Assembly (NCBI RefSeq): GCF_004004565.1 | Contig: NZ_SACM01000002.1 | Location: forward strand, 186,001-250,000 | Direction: 5' to 3' | DNA length: 64,000 bases | DNA from: Inhella crocodyli | Lineage (GTDB): Bacteria > Pseudomonadota > Gammaproteobacteria > Burkholderiales > Burkholderiaceae_C | Shown here: one piece after another, positions 54,783 to 63,433 of the stretch | How the letters are laid out: each line of letters begins with the position of its first letter | Position numbering within the stretch: position 1 is the stretch's first letter | Notes under the pieces: generated by a model | Seen by the model: the letters and a program-made list of their open reading frames with translations, nothing else | Database searches by the model: none | Told to the model about the DNA's origin: nothing | Made by a program: the position numbers and the translations under genes

Positions 54783-56353
54783 GGAACTTGGTCATCGTGC
54801 TGGGCGACCAGCTCGACGAAGCCGCCAGCGCTTTCGACGGCTTCGACCCCGCGCAAGACGCCGTGTGGATGGCCGAGGTGGCCGAAGAGAGCACGCATGT
54901 CTGGAGCAGCCAGCCGCGCACGGCGCTGTTCCTGGCGGCCATGCGCGCCTTTGCGCAGGCCTTGCGCGAGCGCGGCTGGCCGCTGCACTACCAGCACCTG
55001 GACGACGCGCAGGCCGCGCCCAGCCTGGCCGAGGCCCTGGCGCGCGATGTGCGGGCGCTGCAGCCCCAAGCCTTGGTGATGACCGCCCCCGGCGACTGGC
55101 GTGTGCTGCAGGCCCTGCGCGGCCTGGCCAAGGCCTTGGGCCTGCCGCTGGACCTGCGCGACGACCGCCACTTCTTTGCCACCGTGCGCGAGTTCGCCGC
55201 CCACACGAAGGGCCGCAAGCAGCTGCGCATGGAGTACTTCTACCGGGAGCAACGCGCCAGGCACCGTGTGCTGCTGGACGACGCCGGACAGCCCCTCGGT
55301 GGGCAGTGGAATTTCGACGCCGAGAACCGCGAGGCCTTCGGGCCGCAAGGCCCGGGCCTGGTGCCCCCTGCGCCGCGCTTCGCGCCCGACGCGCGCACGG
55401 CCGGCGTGCTGGCCCTGGTCCGCAATCGCTTCGCCAGCCATCCCGGTCAGCTGGACGACTTCGCCTGGCCCGTCACCCGTGCGCAGGCCTTGCAGGCGTT
55501 GGACGACTTCATCGAGCACCGCCTGCCGCAGTTCGGCCTGTGGCAAGACGCGATGTGGCCGGGCGAGCCCTTCCTGTGGCACAGCCTGCTGGCCAGCAGC
55601 CTGAACCTCAAGCTCATCACGCCGCACGAGGTGGTGGCCAAGGCCGAAGCCGCGCACCGCGCCGGCCACGTGCCCCTGGCCGCGGCCGAAGGCTTCATCC
55701 GGCAGATCTTGGGCTGGCGCGAGTACGTGCGCGGCATCTACTGGACGCAGATGCCCGACTACGCCGAGCGCAACGCGCTCGACGCGCAGGCCGAGCTGCC
55801 GGCCTGGTACTGGACGGGCGAGGTGGGCATGGCCTGCCTGCGCGACGCCATCGGCCAGACCCTGCGCCACGGCTACGCCCATCACATCCAGCGCCTGATG
55901 GTGACCGGCCTGTACGCGCTGCTGCTGGGCGTGCGACCGCAACGGGTGCACGAGTGGTACCTGGCGGTGTACGTGGACGCCGTGGAGTGGGTGGAGCTGC
56001 CCAACACCCTGGGCATGAGCCAGTTCGCCGACGGCACGCTGCCCGACGGCCGGCCCGCGCCCTTCGGCGCCATGGCCAGCAAGCCCTACATCGCCAGCGG
56101 CCAGTACATCCAGCGCATGAGCGGCGGTGCGGCCTGCCAAGGCTGCCGATTCAAGCCCGCCCAGCGCACGGGGCCCGACGCCTGCCCGTACACCGCGCTG
56201 TACTGGGACTTCCTGCTGCGCCACGAGGCCCGCTTTGCCAAGCACCCGCGATTGGCGCTCCAGGTGAAGAACCTGGCTCGCGTGGATGAGGCGGAGCGCA
56301 AGGTCATTCGCCTGCAGGCCGAAGCCTGGAAGGCCGGGGGGAGTGGCCTGTGA
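54779..56353 (+). CDS. Fe-S bacterial cryptochrome/(6-4) photolyase family protein
   Basis: A 524-residue protein of the prokaryotic (6-4) photolyase (FeS-BCP) class. It begins RNLVIVLGDQLDEAASAFDGFDP, typical of that class. Cys353, Cys453, Cys456 and Cys469 match the four 4Fe-4S ligands in spacing. The HH pair in YAHHIQRLMVTG (about residue 370) fits the active-site histidines. Other signs are LGWREYVRGIYW and FADGTLPDGRPAPFGAMASKPYIASGQYIQRMS. It would bind FAD, a lumazine-type antenna and DNA with (6-4) photoproducts. It starts in the DUF2256 stop and touches the next gene (TGATG). Confidence 0.93.
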   Translation: MRNLVIVLGDQLDEAASAFDGFDPAQDAVWMAEVAEESTHVWSSQPRTALFLAAMRAFAQALRERGWPLHYQHLDDAQAAPSLAEALARDVRALQPQALVMTAPGDWRVLQALRGLAKALGLPLDLRDDRHFFATVREFAAHTKGRKQLRMEYFYREQRARHRVLLDDAGQPLGGQWNFDAENREAFGPQGPGLVPPAPRFAPDARTAGVLALVRNRFASHPGQLDDFAWPVTRAQALQALDDFIEHRLPQFGLWQDAMWPGEPFLWHSLLASSLNLKLITPHEVVAKAEAAHRAGHVPLAAAEGFIRQILGWREYVRGIYWTQMPDYAERNALDAQAELPAWYWTGEVGMACLRDAIGQTLRHGYAHHIQRLMVTGLYALLLGVRPQRVHEWYLAVYVDAVEWVELPNTLGMSQFADGTLPDGRPAPFGAMASKPYIASGQYIQRMSGGAACQGCRFKPAQRTGPDACPYTALYWDFLLRHEARFAKHPRLALQVKNLARVDEAERKVIRLQAEAWKAGGSGL

Positions 56354-57531
56354 TGACGCTCGACCTGGACCTCGACCTGAGCCCCGCCACCGCCCGCGAA
56401 CGCCTGGCCCGCGTGGACGCTGCCGCTTACGCCGCCACCCGCAACCACCTGCAAGGCGCGGTGTCGGGCCTGTCGCCCTGGATCGTGCACGGCGCCCTGA
56501 GCCTGCGCGAGGCCTTGGCCGCGGTGCACGCCCGCACGCCGCTGCCGCTGGACCACCGCTGGGTGCAGGAGCTGGCGTGGCGCGGCTTCTTCCAGCACCG
56601 CCTGATCCGCGAGCCCGACACGGTATGGCACAGCCGCCACGAAGGCCCGTCGCCCGAGGGCGAGTACGCAACCGAGTTGCCGGCCGACGTGCGCGAGGCC
56701 CGCACCGGCCTGGCCGTCGTCGACCAGGCCGTGCGCACCCTGGCCACCACCGGCTGGCTGCACAACCACGCCCGCCTGTGGCTGGCCAGCTACCTGGTGC
56801 ACGGCCGCCGCGTGCATTGGCGCGCCGGGGCCGATTGGATGTTGAGCGGGCTGATGGACGGCGACGTGGGCCCCAACCATGGCTCTTGGCAGTGGGTGGC
56901 CGGCACGGGCAGCCACAAGCCCTACCTGTTCAACGCCGACAACGTGGCCCGCTTCGCGCCCAACGATTGGCAGGTGCCCGGGTCGGTGTTGGACGCCAGC
57001 TACGACGCGCACGAAGCCCGCGCTCGCGGGGCCTTGCCGGCGCTGCCGGCGGGGCAGGGCGGCGAACCCCTGGCCGGCCCCGAGTGGAGCCGCGTGCCAC
57101 CCCTCGAACCCGCCTGGGGCCCGGACCTGCGGGGCCGCCGCGTGTGGTTGGCCCACCCCTGGAGCCTGGGCGGCCCGCCGCCCGGCTTTGACACCGTCGT
57201 CGCGTTGTGGCCGCTGGACGCGTGGACCAACATCACCTGGCGCCGCGAGCGCTGGGCGGCCGTGGCGCGGCGCCTGCAAGCCCTCACGCCCTGGCAGTGG
57301 GTGGGGCCGGCTGATGTCTTGGCGAGCAAGTTGGCGGGCGCTCACCCCTCGGGCATCGACCATCCTTGCATGCCTCCGCCCTTGCGCGCGCTGCTGGACC
57401 GCCCCGCCGACTCGCTGTTCCCGGTGCTGGATCGACCCGATGCGCCGGTGGCCAGCTCCTTCAGTGCCTATTGGCGCCTGGGCACCCGGCGCCTGCGCAG
57501 CGTGGACGAGTTGCTGGCTCAGTTTGATTGA
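56353..57531 (+). CDS. photolyase-related FAD-binding-domain protein with unassigned C-terminal half
   Basis: A 392-residue protein. Residues 1-210 match the FAD-binding helical domain of photolyases: RNHLQGAVSGLSPWIVHGALSLREAL, WVQELAWRGFFQHRL, VDQAVRTLATTGWLHNHARLWLASYLVHG, SWQWVAGTGSHKPYLFNADNVAR. The N-terminal antenna domain is absent. Instead residues 225-392 follow, with RRVWLAHPWSLG, FDTVVALWPLDAW and a helix ending RRLQAL, which could be an alpha/beta unit. It may be a rearranged or permuted photolyase. Enzymatic role unknown. Start is ATG 56353 at the end of the (6-4) photolyase gene. Confidence 0.85.
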   Translation: MTLDLDLDLSPATARERLARVDAAAYAATRNHLQGAVSGLSPWIVHGALSLREALAAVHARTPLPLDHRWVQELAWRGFFQHRLIREPDTVWHSRHEGPSPEGEYATELPADVREARTGLAVVDQAVRTLATTGWLHNHARLWLASYLVHGRRVHWRAGADWMLSGLMDGDVGPNHGSWQWVAGTGSHKPYLFNADNVARFAPNDWQVPGSVLDASYDAHEARARGALPALPAGQGGEPLAGPEWSRVPPLEPAWGPDLRGRRVWLAHPWSLGGPPPGFDTVVALWPLDAWTNITWRRERWAAVARRLQALTPWQWVGPADVLASKLAGAHPSGIDHPCMPPPLRALLDRPADSLFPVLDRPDAPVASSFSAYWRLGTRRLRSVDELLAQFD

Positions 57532-57576
57532 CACGAAGTTCGTGTTCCACGAAACTCGTGGTGCACGAACTTCGTG
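57532..57576. promoter_or_regulatory. triple palindromic operator of the toxin-antitoxin pair
   Basis: Three dyads of the form CACGAAnTTCGTG lie at 57532-57544, 57547-57561 (imperfect, CCACGA-AAC-TCGTGG) and 57564-57576. Their centres (57538, 57554, 57570) are exactly 16 bp apart. The first abuts the photolyase stop and the last reaches the antitoxin ribosome binding site. This is the expected site for antitoxin autorepression. Confidence 0.75.
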
Positions 57577-57585
57577 GAGCAGGGC

Positions 57586-57831
57586 ATGCGCAACGTCACC
57601 GTCACCATGGAAGACGCCGTCGCCGACTGGGCGCGGATGGAAGCCGCGCGCCGCAACACCAGCGTGTCGCGCCTGATCGGCGAGATGCTGGCCGACAAGA
57701 TGCGGCACGACGACGCCTACGAACGCGCCATGCGCGAGGCCTTGGAGTTCAAGAGCTTTGGCGAATCCAGCGGGCGCTACCTGAGCCGCGACGAGATCTA
57801 CGACCGCAGCGCTCGCCGCGCCGAAGGATGA
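57586..57831 (+). CDS. VapB-like antitoxin (ribbon-helix-helix)
   Basis: An 81-residue protein: MRNVTVTMEDAVADWARMEA followed by RRNTSVSRLIGEML is the RHH DNA-binding half, and the acidic C-terminus (FGESSGRYLSRDEIYDRSARR) would wrap the toxin. I use the ATG at 57586 because GGAG lies 6 nt upstream; ATG 57574 is less likely. Its stop overlaps the toxin start (ATGA). Three palindromes just upstream support autoregulation. Confidence 0.85.
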   Translation: MRNVTVTMEDAVADWARMEAARRNTSVSRLIGEMLADKMRHDDAYERAMREALEFKSFGESSGRYLSRDEIYDRSARRAEG

Positions 57832-58286
57832 GCATGGCGCCCCTGGTGTTCGTCGACACGAACGTGCTGCTTTACGCCTTCGACGACCGCGAGCCGGTCA
57901 AGCGCGACGCCGCCCGCGCCTGGCTGCGCGCCTGCTGGGCCCGGCGCTGCGGCCGCGTCAGCAACCAGGTGCTGCACGAGTTCTACTGGAACGCGCGCAA
58001 GAAGTTTTCCAGCGCGCTGTCGGCCGGCGATGCGCGTGCCGAGGTGCGCCGCTACCAACTCTGGCAGCCCTGGCAGACGGACCACGCCACGGTCGAATCG
58101 GCCTGGGCCGTGGAAAGCCGCTGGGGCCTGAGCTATTGGGACGCCCTGATGGTGGCCGCCGCCCAGCAGCAGGCCTGCACCCACCTGCTGACCGAAGACC
58201 TCCAGCACGGCCAGACCATCGACAGCCTGCGCATCGTCAACCCCTTCCTGCAAGGCCCGGAGCTGCTCGATGAATTCGCCGCCTGA
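57828..58286 (+). CDS. VapC-like PIN-domain toxin
   Basis: A 152-residue PIN ribonuclease. LVFVDTNVLLYAFDDREPVKR holds the first Asp, NQVLHEFYWNARKK the conserved Glu, GLSYWDALMVAAAQ the third acidic residue and LLTEDLQHG the fourth. VapC toxins cut tRNA or rRNA when free of VapB. Translation is coupled to the antitoxin (ATGA overlap). Its 3' end overlaps hisC by 17 nt, so the toxin is part of the his transcript. All catalytic residues seem intact. Confidence 0.88.
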   Translation: MSMAPLVFVDTNVLLYAFDDREPVKRDAARAWLRACWARRCGRVSNQVLHEFYWNARKKFSSALSAGDARAEVRRYQLWQPWQTDHATVESAWAVESRWGLSYWDALMVAAAQQQACTHLLTEDLQHGQTIDSLRIVNPFLQGPELLDEFAA

Positions 58287-59352
58287 GTCGCCTACGTCCC
58301 CCTTGGCGGTCCTGCGCGACGACGTTCGCGCCCTCCACGCCTACGCCGTGCAGCCCGCCGCCGGCCTGGTGAAGCTGGACGTGATGGAGAACCCCTTCCC
58401 GCTGCCCGCGGCGCTGCAGGCCGAACTCGGCCAGCGCCTGGGTGCCGTGGCCCTGAACCGCTACCCGGCCGAGCGCACCGAGGGGCTGCGCACCGCGCTG
58501 GCCCGCCACGCCCGATTGCCGGCTGGGGGCGCGCTGATGCTGGGCAACGGCTCCGACGAGCTGATCAGCCTGCTCACGCAGGCCATCGCCAAGCCGGGCG
58601 CTTGCGTGATGAGCCCGCTGCCCAGCTTCGTCATGTACGCGATGAGCGCGCAGCTGCTGGGCGTGCGCTTCGTGGGCGTGCCCTGCCGGGCCGACGACTT
58701 CCAGCTCGACCGGGAGGCCATGCTCGCCGCCATCGCGGCCGAGAAGCCGGCGCTGCTGTGGCTGGCCTACCCCAACAACCCCACGGGCACGCTGTGGGAC
58801 ACGGCCACCCTCGACGCGCTGGTGGACGCCATGGCCCCGCATGGCCTGGTGGTGATGGACGAGGCCTACCAGCCCTTCGCCGCGAACGACTCGCTGCACC
58901 GCCTGCGCCAGCCCCACGTGCTGGTGATGCGCACGATGAGCAAGTTCGGCTTGGCCGGTGTGCGCATCGGCTACCTGATGGGCGACGCCGCCCTGGTGGC
59001 CGAGGTGGAGAAGCTGCGCCCGCCCTTCAACGTCAGCGTGCTCAACACCGAGGCCGCGCTGTTCGCGCTCGAGCACGAGGCCGAGTACGCCCGCCAAGCC
59101 GCCCAGATCCGCGCCCAGCGCGAGCGCTTGTTCACGGCGCTGCAAGCCCTGCCGGGGGTCACGCCCTTTCCCAGCCAAGCCAACATGGTGCTGGCCCGCT
59201 TCCCCGATGCCGCCGCCACCTTTGCCCTCCTGAAGGCCAAGGGCATCTTGGTGAAGAACGTGAGCGCGATGCACCCGATGCTGACAAACTGCCTGCGCCT
59301 GACCGTGGGCACGCCCGACGAAACTTCCCAGCTCATCCAGGCTTTGACATGA
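58270..59352 (+). CDS. hisC: histidinol-phosphate aminotransferase
   Basis: A 360-residue PLP enzyme that converts imidazole-acetol phosphate to histidinol phosphate. [42 protein letters not shown] and [15 protein letters not shown] (PLP lysine) are present. The ATG at 58270 lies inside vapC (17-nt overlap), an unusual coupling. A slightly later start is possible, but no better codon is seen before the conserved region. Confidence 0.95.
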   Translation: MNSPPESPTSPLAVLRDDVRALHAYAVQPAAGLVKLDVMENPFPLPAALQAELGQRLGAVALNRYPAERTEGLRTALARHARLPAGGALMLGNGSDELISLLTQAIAKPGACVMSPLPSFVMYAMSAQLLGVRFVGVPCRADDFQLDREAMLAAIAAEKPALLWLAYPNNPTGTLWDTATLDALVDAMAPHGLVVMDEAYQPFAANDSLHRLRQPHVLVMRTMSKFGLAGVRIGYLMGDAALVAEVEKLRPPFNVSVLNTEAALFALEHEAEYARQAAQIRAQRERLFTALQALPGVTPFPSQANMVLARFPDAAATFALLKAKGILVKNVSAMHPMLTNCLRLTVGTPDETSQLIQALT

Positions 59353-59939
59353 CCCGCACCGCCACCGTCCAGCGCAACACCGCCGAGACGCAGATTCGCG
59401 TCGAACTGAACCTCGACGGCACCGGCCAGGCGCATTTCGCCACCGGCATCGGCTTCTTCGACCACATGCTCGACCAGATCGCCCGCCACGGCCTGATCGA
59501 CCTGAGCATCGACGCCAAGGGCGACCTGCACATCGACGGCCACCACACGGTGGAAGACGTGGGCATCACGCTGGGCCAGGCCTTCGCGCAGGCCTTGGGC
59601 GACAAGCGCGGCATCACGCGCTACGGCCACGCCTACGTGCCGCTCGACGAAGCCCTGAGCCGCGTGGTGCTGGACTGCTCCGGCCGCCCGGGTCTGCACA
59701 TGGACGTGACCTTCACGGCCGGCAGCATCGGCCAGCTCGACACGCAGCTGGTGTTCGAGTTCTTCCAAGGCTTCGTCAACCACGCCGGCGTGAGCCTGCA
59801 CATCGACAACTTGAAGGGCCACAACGCGCACCACCAGTGCGAGACGATCTTCAAGGCCTTCGCCCGCGCGCTGCGCATGGCCGTCACGCCCGACCCGCGC
59901 GCGGCCGGCACCATTCCGAGTACCAAAGGCTCTCTATGA
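59349..59939 (+). CDS. hisB: imidazoleglycerol-phosphate dehydratase
   Basis: A 196-residue monofunctional IGPD. Metal-site motifs: [44 protein letters not shown]. It lacks the histidinol-phosphatase half found in E. coli HisB. It starts in the hisC stop (ATGA) and its stop overlaps hisH. Confidence 0.97.
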   Translation: MTRTATVQRNTAETQIRVELNLDGTGQAHFATGIGFFDHMLDQIARHGLIDLSIDAKGDLHIDGHHTVEDVGITLGQAFAQALGDKRGITRYGHAYVPLDEALSRVVLDCSGRPGLHMDVTFTAGSIGQLDTQLVFEFFQGFVNHAGVSLHIDNLKGHNAHHQCETIFKAFARALRMAVTPDPRAAGTIPSTKGSL

Positions 59940-60586
59940 CGAAGACCGTGCTCGTGCTCGACTACGGCATGGGCAACCTCCGCAGCGTGGCCCAAGCCGT
60001 TCAGGCGGCCTCGGCCGACACCGGCGTGAGCGTGGTCGTCGGGCACGACCCGCAGCAGGTGCGCGATGCCGATCGCATCGTGCTCCCCGGCCAAGGCGCC
60101 ATGCGCGACTGCATGGCCCACTTTGCCGACAGCGGCGCCCAGCAGGCGGTGCTGGACGAAGTGGCGAACGGCAAGCCGCTGATGGGCGTGTGCGTGGGCA
60201 TGCAGATGCTGCTGCAACACAGCGAGGAGCAAGACACCCCGGGCCTGGGCCTGTTCCCGGGCGAGGTGAAGCGCTTCCGGCTGGAGGGCCGTCTGCAGCC
60301 CGACGGCAGCCGCTTCAAGGTGCCCCAGATGGGCTGGAACCGCGTCGACATCGCCCGACCTCACCCCGTGTGGGCCGGGGTGGCCAGCGGCAGCCACTTC
60401 TACTTCGTGCACAGCTTCCACGCCGCGCCCGCCCACGAGGCGCACGTGGCGGCAACCACCGTCTATGGCGATGCGTTTGCGTGCGCCATCGCCCGCGATA
60501 CCATTTTTGCCACGCAGTTCCACCCCGAGAAGAGCGCCGCCGACGGGCTGCGCCTGTACCGCAACTTCCTCACCTGGACTCCCTGA
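59936..60586 (+). CDS. hisH: imidazole glycerol phosphate synthase subunit HisH
   Basis: A 216-residue glutaminase that feeds ammonia to His[15 protein letters not shown] starts it; the catalytic Cys is in [10 protein letters not shown] and the His/Glu pair in TQFHPEKS. It overlaps hisB by four bases and precedes hisA by 20 nt. Confidence 0.97.
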   Translation: MTKTVLVLDYGMGNLRSVAQAVQAASADTGVSVVVGHDPQQVRDADRIVLPGQGAMRDCMAHFADSGAQQAVLDEVANGKPLMGVCVGMQMLLQHSEEQDTPGLGLFPGEVKRFRLEGRLQPDGSRFKVPQMGWNRVDIARPHPVWAGVASGSHFYFVHSFHAAPAHEAHVAATTVYGDAFACAIARDTIFATQFHPEKSAADGLRLYRNFLTWTP

Positions 60587-60606
60587 GCACCGCGCTCCCC
60601 ACGATC

Positions 60607-61347
60607 ATGCTGCTGATCCCTGCGATCGACCTCAAAGACGGCCACTGCGTGCGCCTGCAACAGGGCGATATGAACGCCTCCACCACCTTCGGGGAAGACC
60701 CGGCCGCCATGGCCCGCCGCTGGCTGGACGCCGGCGCGCGCCGCCTGCACCTGGTGGACCTGAATGGCGCCTTCGCGGGCAAGCCGGTCAACGAGGCCGC
60801 GGTGAAGGCCATCCTCAAGGAGGTGGGCGATGAGATCCCGGTTCAGTTGGGCGGCGGCATCCGCGACCTCGACACCATCGAGCGCTACCTCGACGACGGC
60901 ATCAGCGCCGTCATCGTGGGCACGGCGGCGGTGAAGAACCCCGGCTTCATCCGCGACGCCTGCACCGCCTTCGGCGGTCACATCTGGGTGGGCCTGGACG
61001 CGAAAGACGGCAAGGTGGCCACCGACGGCTGGAGCAAGCTCTCCGGCCACGAGGTCGTGGACCTGGCCAAGAAGTTCGAGGATTACGGCATCGAGGGCGT
61101 GATCTACACCGACATCGGGCGCGACGGCATGCTCAGTGGCATCAACATCGAGGCCACGGTCAAGTTGGCCCAGGCCCTGACCATTCCCGTGGTCGCCAGC
61201 GGCGGCCTCAAAGGCTGGGCCGACATCGAGGCGCTTTGCAAGGTGGAAGACGAAGGCATCAGCGGCGTCATCTGCGGCAAGGCCATCTACACCGGCGCCT
61301 TGGACCTGGCCGACGCGCAAGCGCGGGCCGATGCCTTGCGCGCCTGA
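60607..61347 (+). CDS. hisA: phosphoribosylformimino-AICAR ribotide isomerase
   Basis: A 246-residue TIM barrel. [20 protein letters not shown] holds the first catalytic Asp, [13 protein letters not shown] the second. [20 protein letters not shown] and the C-terminal [15 protein letters not shown] bind phosphate. In most relatives hisF follows directly; here three other genes intervene. Confidence 0.97.
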   Translation: MLLIPAIDLKDGHCVRLQQGDMNASTTFGEDPAAMARRWLDAGARRLHLVDLNGAFAGKPVNEAAVKAILKEVGDEIPVQLGGGIRDLDTIERYLDDGISAVIVGTAAVKNPGFIRDACTAFGGHIWVGLDAKDGKVATDGWSKLSGHEVVDLAKKFEDYGIEGVIYTDIGRDGMLSGINIEATVKLAQALTIPVVASGGLKGWADIEALCKVEDEGISGVICGKAIYTGALDLADAQARADALRA

Positions 61348-61386
61348 ATTCACGCTCCGTTCTGCTTCTCTCCTGAAAGCCCCGCC

Positions 61387-61620
61387 ATGATCCGCACCCT
61401 GCTCGCCAGCGTCGCCCTGACCCTGGGCCTGGCTGTCTTGGTCACCGCCCCTACCCCCGCGTTGGCCGCCAAGGCCGGTGCGCACGGCGCCAGCGCCGCC
61501 CATGCCGTGGGGGGCAAGAAGGCCCTGGGCGCCAGCAAGGCCAGCCCGACCAAGAAGAAGATGGGCAAGAAGGCCAAGGCGGCCAAGAAGAAGCTCAAGA
61601 AGGTCAAGAAGGCGCACTGA
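61387..61620 (+). CDS. small exported lysine-rich peptide
   Basis: A 77-residue protein with a signal peptide (IRTLLASVALTLGLAVLVTAPTPALA) and a mature part of about 50 residues. The mature part has some 20 Lys residues, ending KKMGKKAKAAKKKLKKVKKAH. It is strongly cationic and lacks cysteine and aromatic residues. It may bind acidic envelope polymers, DNA or membranes. No family is recognised. It is inserted between hisA and hisF with the next gene only 26 nt away. Confidence 0.6.
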   Translation: MIRTLLASVALTLGLAVLVTAPTPALAAKAGAHGASAAHAVGGKKALGASKASPTKKKMGKKAKAAKKKLKKVKKAH

Positions 61621-61646
61621 GCCCCCACCGTTGACCTGGAGCGGCG

Positions 61647-62180
61647 GTGAAGCGCTGGCTCAAGCCCTTCGTCACCCTCCTGGTGCTGCTGCTCCTCGCC
61701 GAGGAGTGGTTGTGGGACCACCTCAAGCGCTGCGTGGCCCGCCTGGGCGCGCTGCCCGGCGTGCGGGCGTTCGAGGCCCGGTTGCGCGCCCTGCCGCCTT
61801 GGGCCAGCCTAGCGGTGATGCTCTTGCCGGCCGCCGTGCTCTTGCCCTTCAAGCTGGCCGCCCTGTGGGCCTTGGGCCACGGGCATCGCGTGCTGGGCCT
61901 GTTGGTGTTTGTTGCCGCCAAGTTGGTGGGCACCGGCCTGGCGGCCTACCTGTTCGACCTCGTGCGCGACAGCGCGCGCCAAGTGAAGGCCTTCGATCGG
62001 TTCTATGGGGCTGTCATGCGCCTGCTGGCCCGGGCCCACGCCTGGTTGCACGCGCAGCCCCTGTACCGATCGATCCGCGCGCAAGCGCAGGCTTGGCGCC
62101 AAGCCTGGCGACAGCGGCGCGGCGCCGCGAGGTCGGTTTGGGCGCGCCGCAAGGTCGCTCTGAAGCGGCACAAACGGTAG
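61647..62180 (+). CDS. conserved-type hypothetical membrane protein
   Basis: A 177-residue protein with three hydrophobic stretches: WLKPFVTLLVLLLLAEEWLW (about 4-23), WASLAVMLLPAAVLLPFKLAALWAL (52-76) and HRVLGLLVFVAAKLVGTGLAAYLFDLV (80-106). A long basic Arg/Gln-rich cytoplasmic tail (about 120-177) follows. No enzymatic motif is seen. A GGAGCGG lies upstream of the ATG. Confidence 0.7.
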   Translation: MKRWLKPFVTLLVLLLLAEEWLWDHLKRCVARLGALPGVRAFEARLRALPPWASLAVMLLPAAVLLPFKLAALWALGHGHRVLGLLVFVAAKLVGTGLAAYLFDLVRDSARQVKAFDRFYGAVMRLLARAHAWLHAQPLYRSIRAQAQAWRQAWRQRRGAARSVWARRKVALKRHKR

Positions 62181-62303
62181 TCGCGTAGGCCCTCGCGTCC
62201 CGCACTTTGGGGGGATGAATGCCGAGTTGGGCGTGCCCTGCATCGCCACAATCGGCCGCCGCACACGACCCCAGCCAGGCCTCGTGCCTGGCCCCCGCAG
62301 CCC

Positions 62304-63410
62304 ATGCAATCCACATTGGACCTCGCCAAGCTTGCCCGCGCCGCCAGTGGAAAGTCCTGGTGGCGCCTAAGCCTGGAGGCACTGCGCGTGCGCCGGGCGC
62401 CACAGCAGGTGGGCCTTTCTGAGTACTTCGCCTATGGCCTGTGGTCGCCTGGCTTGGACGATGTGGCGCGGTCGCGATTCATCGGTTGGCGCAAGAGCGC
62501 TGCCCTTGACCAAGCCCTGAACGCGCCGTCGTCGCGCGTGCTCGCCAACGACAAGCTGGTTTCCTATTCCGTTTTGCAGCATCAAGGGCTGCCCATGCCC
62601 GAGCCGTTGGCGACGTACACGGCCAGCGGACGCACGGTGGGCCGGGAAAGGCCGCTGCGCACGCTGGACGAGGTGCGCGCCTACCTGCACGAGGCGGTGT
62701 ACCCCTTCTACGTCAAGCCCATCTCGGCCGGGTACGGGCGCGGGGTGCTGGGCGTGTCGGATCGCGACGGTGCCGAACTGTGTCTGATGGACGGCAAGCG
62801 GCTGGCCATCGACGAGCTGCTGGCATCGTTCAGGTTCGCGCCCTTCGGCGGCATGCTGTTCCAGCGCCCGCTGCGAGCGCATCCCAGCATCCAGGCCTTG
62901 ACCGGTACGGCCGCCGTCAGCTGTGTGCGCTTCATTTGCTTTGTTACCCCCAGCGGCACGCAGGTGCACACTGCCTTTTGGAAGGTGGCCACAGGCAAGA
63001 ACATGCTCGACAACTTCTCGCACGGCGACTACGGCAATCTCCTGGCCGCGGTTGACTTGCACTCTGGTTGCATCGAGCGGGCCATCCGCCAGCTGGGTCC
63101 GGGGGGTGAGGTGCAGCGGCACCCCGACACGCGAGCCGAGGTCGTGGGCTTCCAGCTGCCCGACTGGGAAGCGGCCAAGGCCCTGGTGCTGCGCGCCAGC
63201 GCCCATTTCCCGGGCTTGCGATTGCAGAACTGGGACGTGGCCTTGTGTCCCGAAGGCCCGGTGCTGGTGGAAATCAACACCGAGTCGGAGCTCGCCGTGC
63301 CGCAGGCCATCTCGGGGCGCGGTCTGATGGACGAGCGCTTGAAGGCCATCTTGGGCGAGATCGAGGCGGAGGACCGCCGCCACCGAGAGGCGGTGGCCAG
63401 CCGAGGTTGA
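62304..63410 (+). CDS. ATP-grasp domain protein (sugar-transfer-associated type)
   Basis: A 368-residue cytoplasmic protein. [10 protein letters not shown]...[15 protein letters not shown] and [29 protein letters not shown] resemble the N-terminal part of sugar-transfer-associated ATP-grasp proteins. [19 protein letters not shown] would be the ATP lysine region, and [26 protein letters not shown] the metal-binding Glu/Asn end. Such enzymes ligate carboxylates to amines or thiols, often in cell-surface glycan synthesis; the substrate is unknown. CACAAT at 62247 is a possible -10. It lies between hisA and hisF, apparently unrelated to histidine. Confidence 0.75.
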   Translation: MQSTLDLAKLARAASGKSWWRLSLEALRVRRAPQQVGLSEYFAYGLWSPGLDDVARSRFIGWRKSAALDQALNAPSSRVLANDKLVSYSVLQHQGLPMPEPLATYTASGRTVGRERPLRTLDEVRAYLHEAVYPFYVKPISAGYGRGVLGVSDRDGAELCLMDGKRLAIDELLASFRFAPFGGMLFQRPLRAHPSIQALTGTAAVSCVRFICFVTPSGTQVHTAFWKVATGKNMLDNFSHGDYGNLLAAVDLHSGCIERAIRQLGPGGEVQRHPDTRAEVVGFQLPDWEAAKALVLRASAHFPGLRLQNWDVALCPEGPVLVEINTESELAVPQAISGRGLMDERLKAILGEIEAEDRRHREAVASRG

Positions 63411-63421
63411 GCCGGCCACGC

Positions 63422-63427
63422 GACAAT
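63422..63427 (+). promoter_or_regulatory. -10-like box of hisF, predicted leaderless
   Basis: GACAAT ends 6 nt before the hisF ATG (63434), in a gap of only 23 nt after the ATP-grasp stop. There is no Shine-Dalgarno sequence in the gap. It suggests hisF is transcribed from its own start. Confidence 0.4.
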
Positions 63428-63433
63428 GGCACG

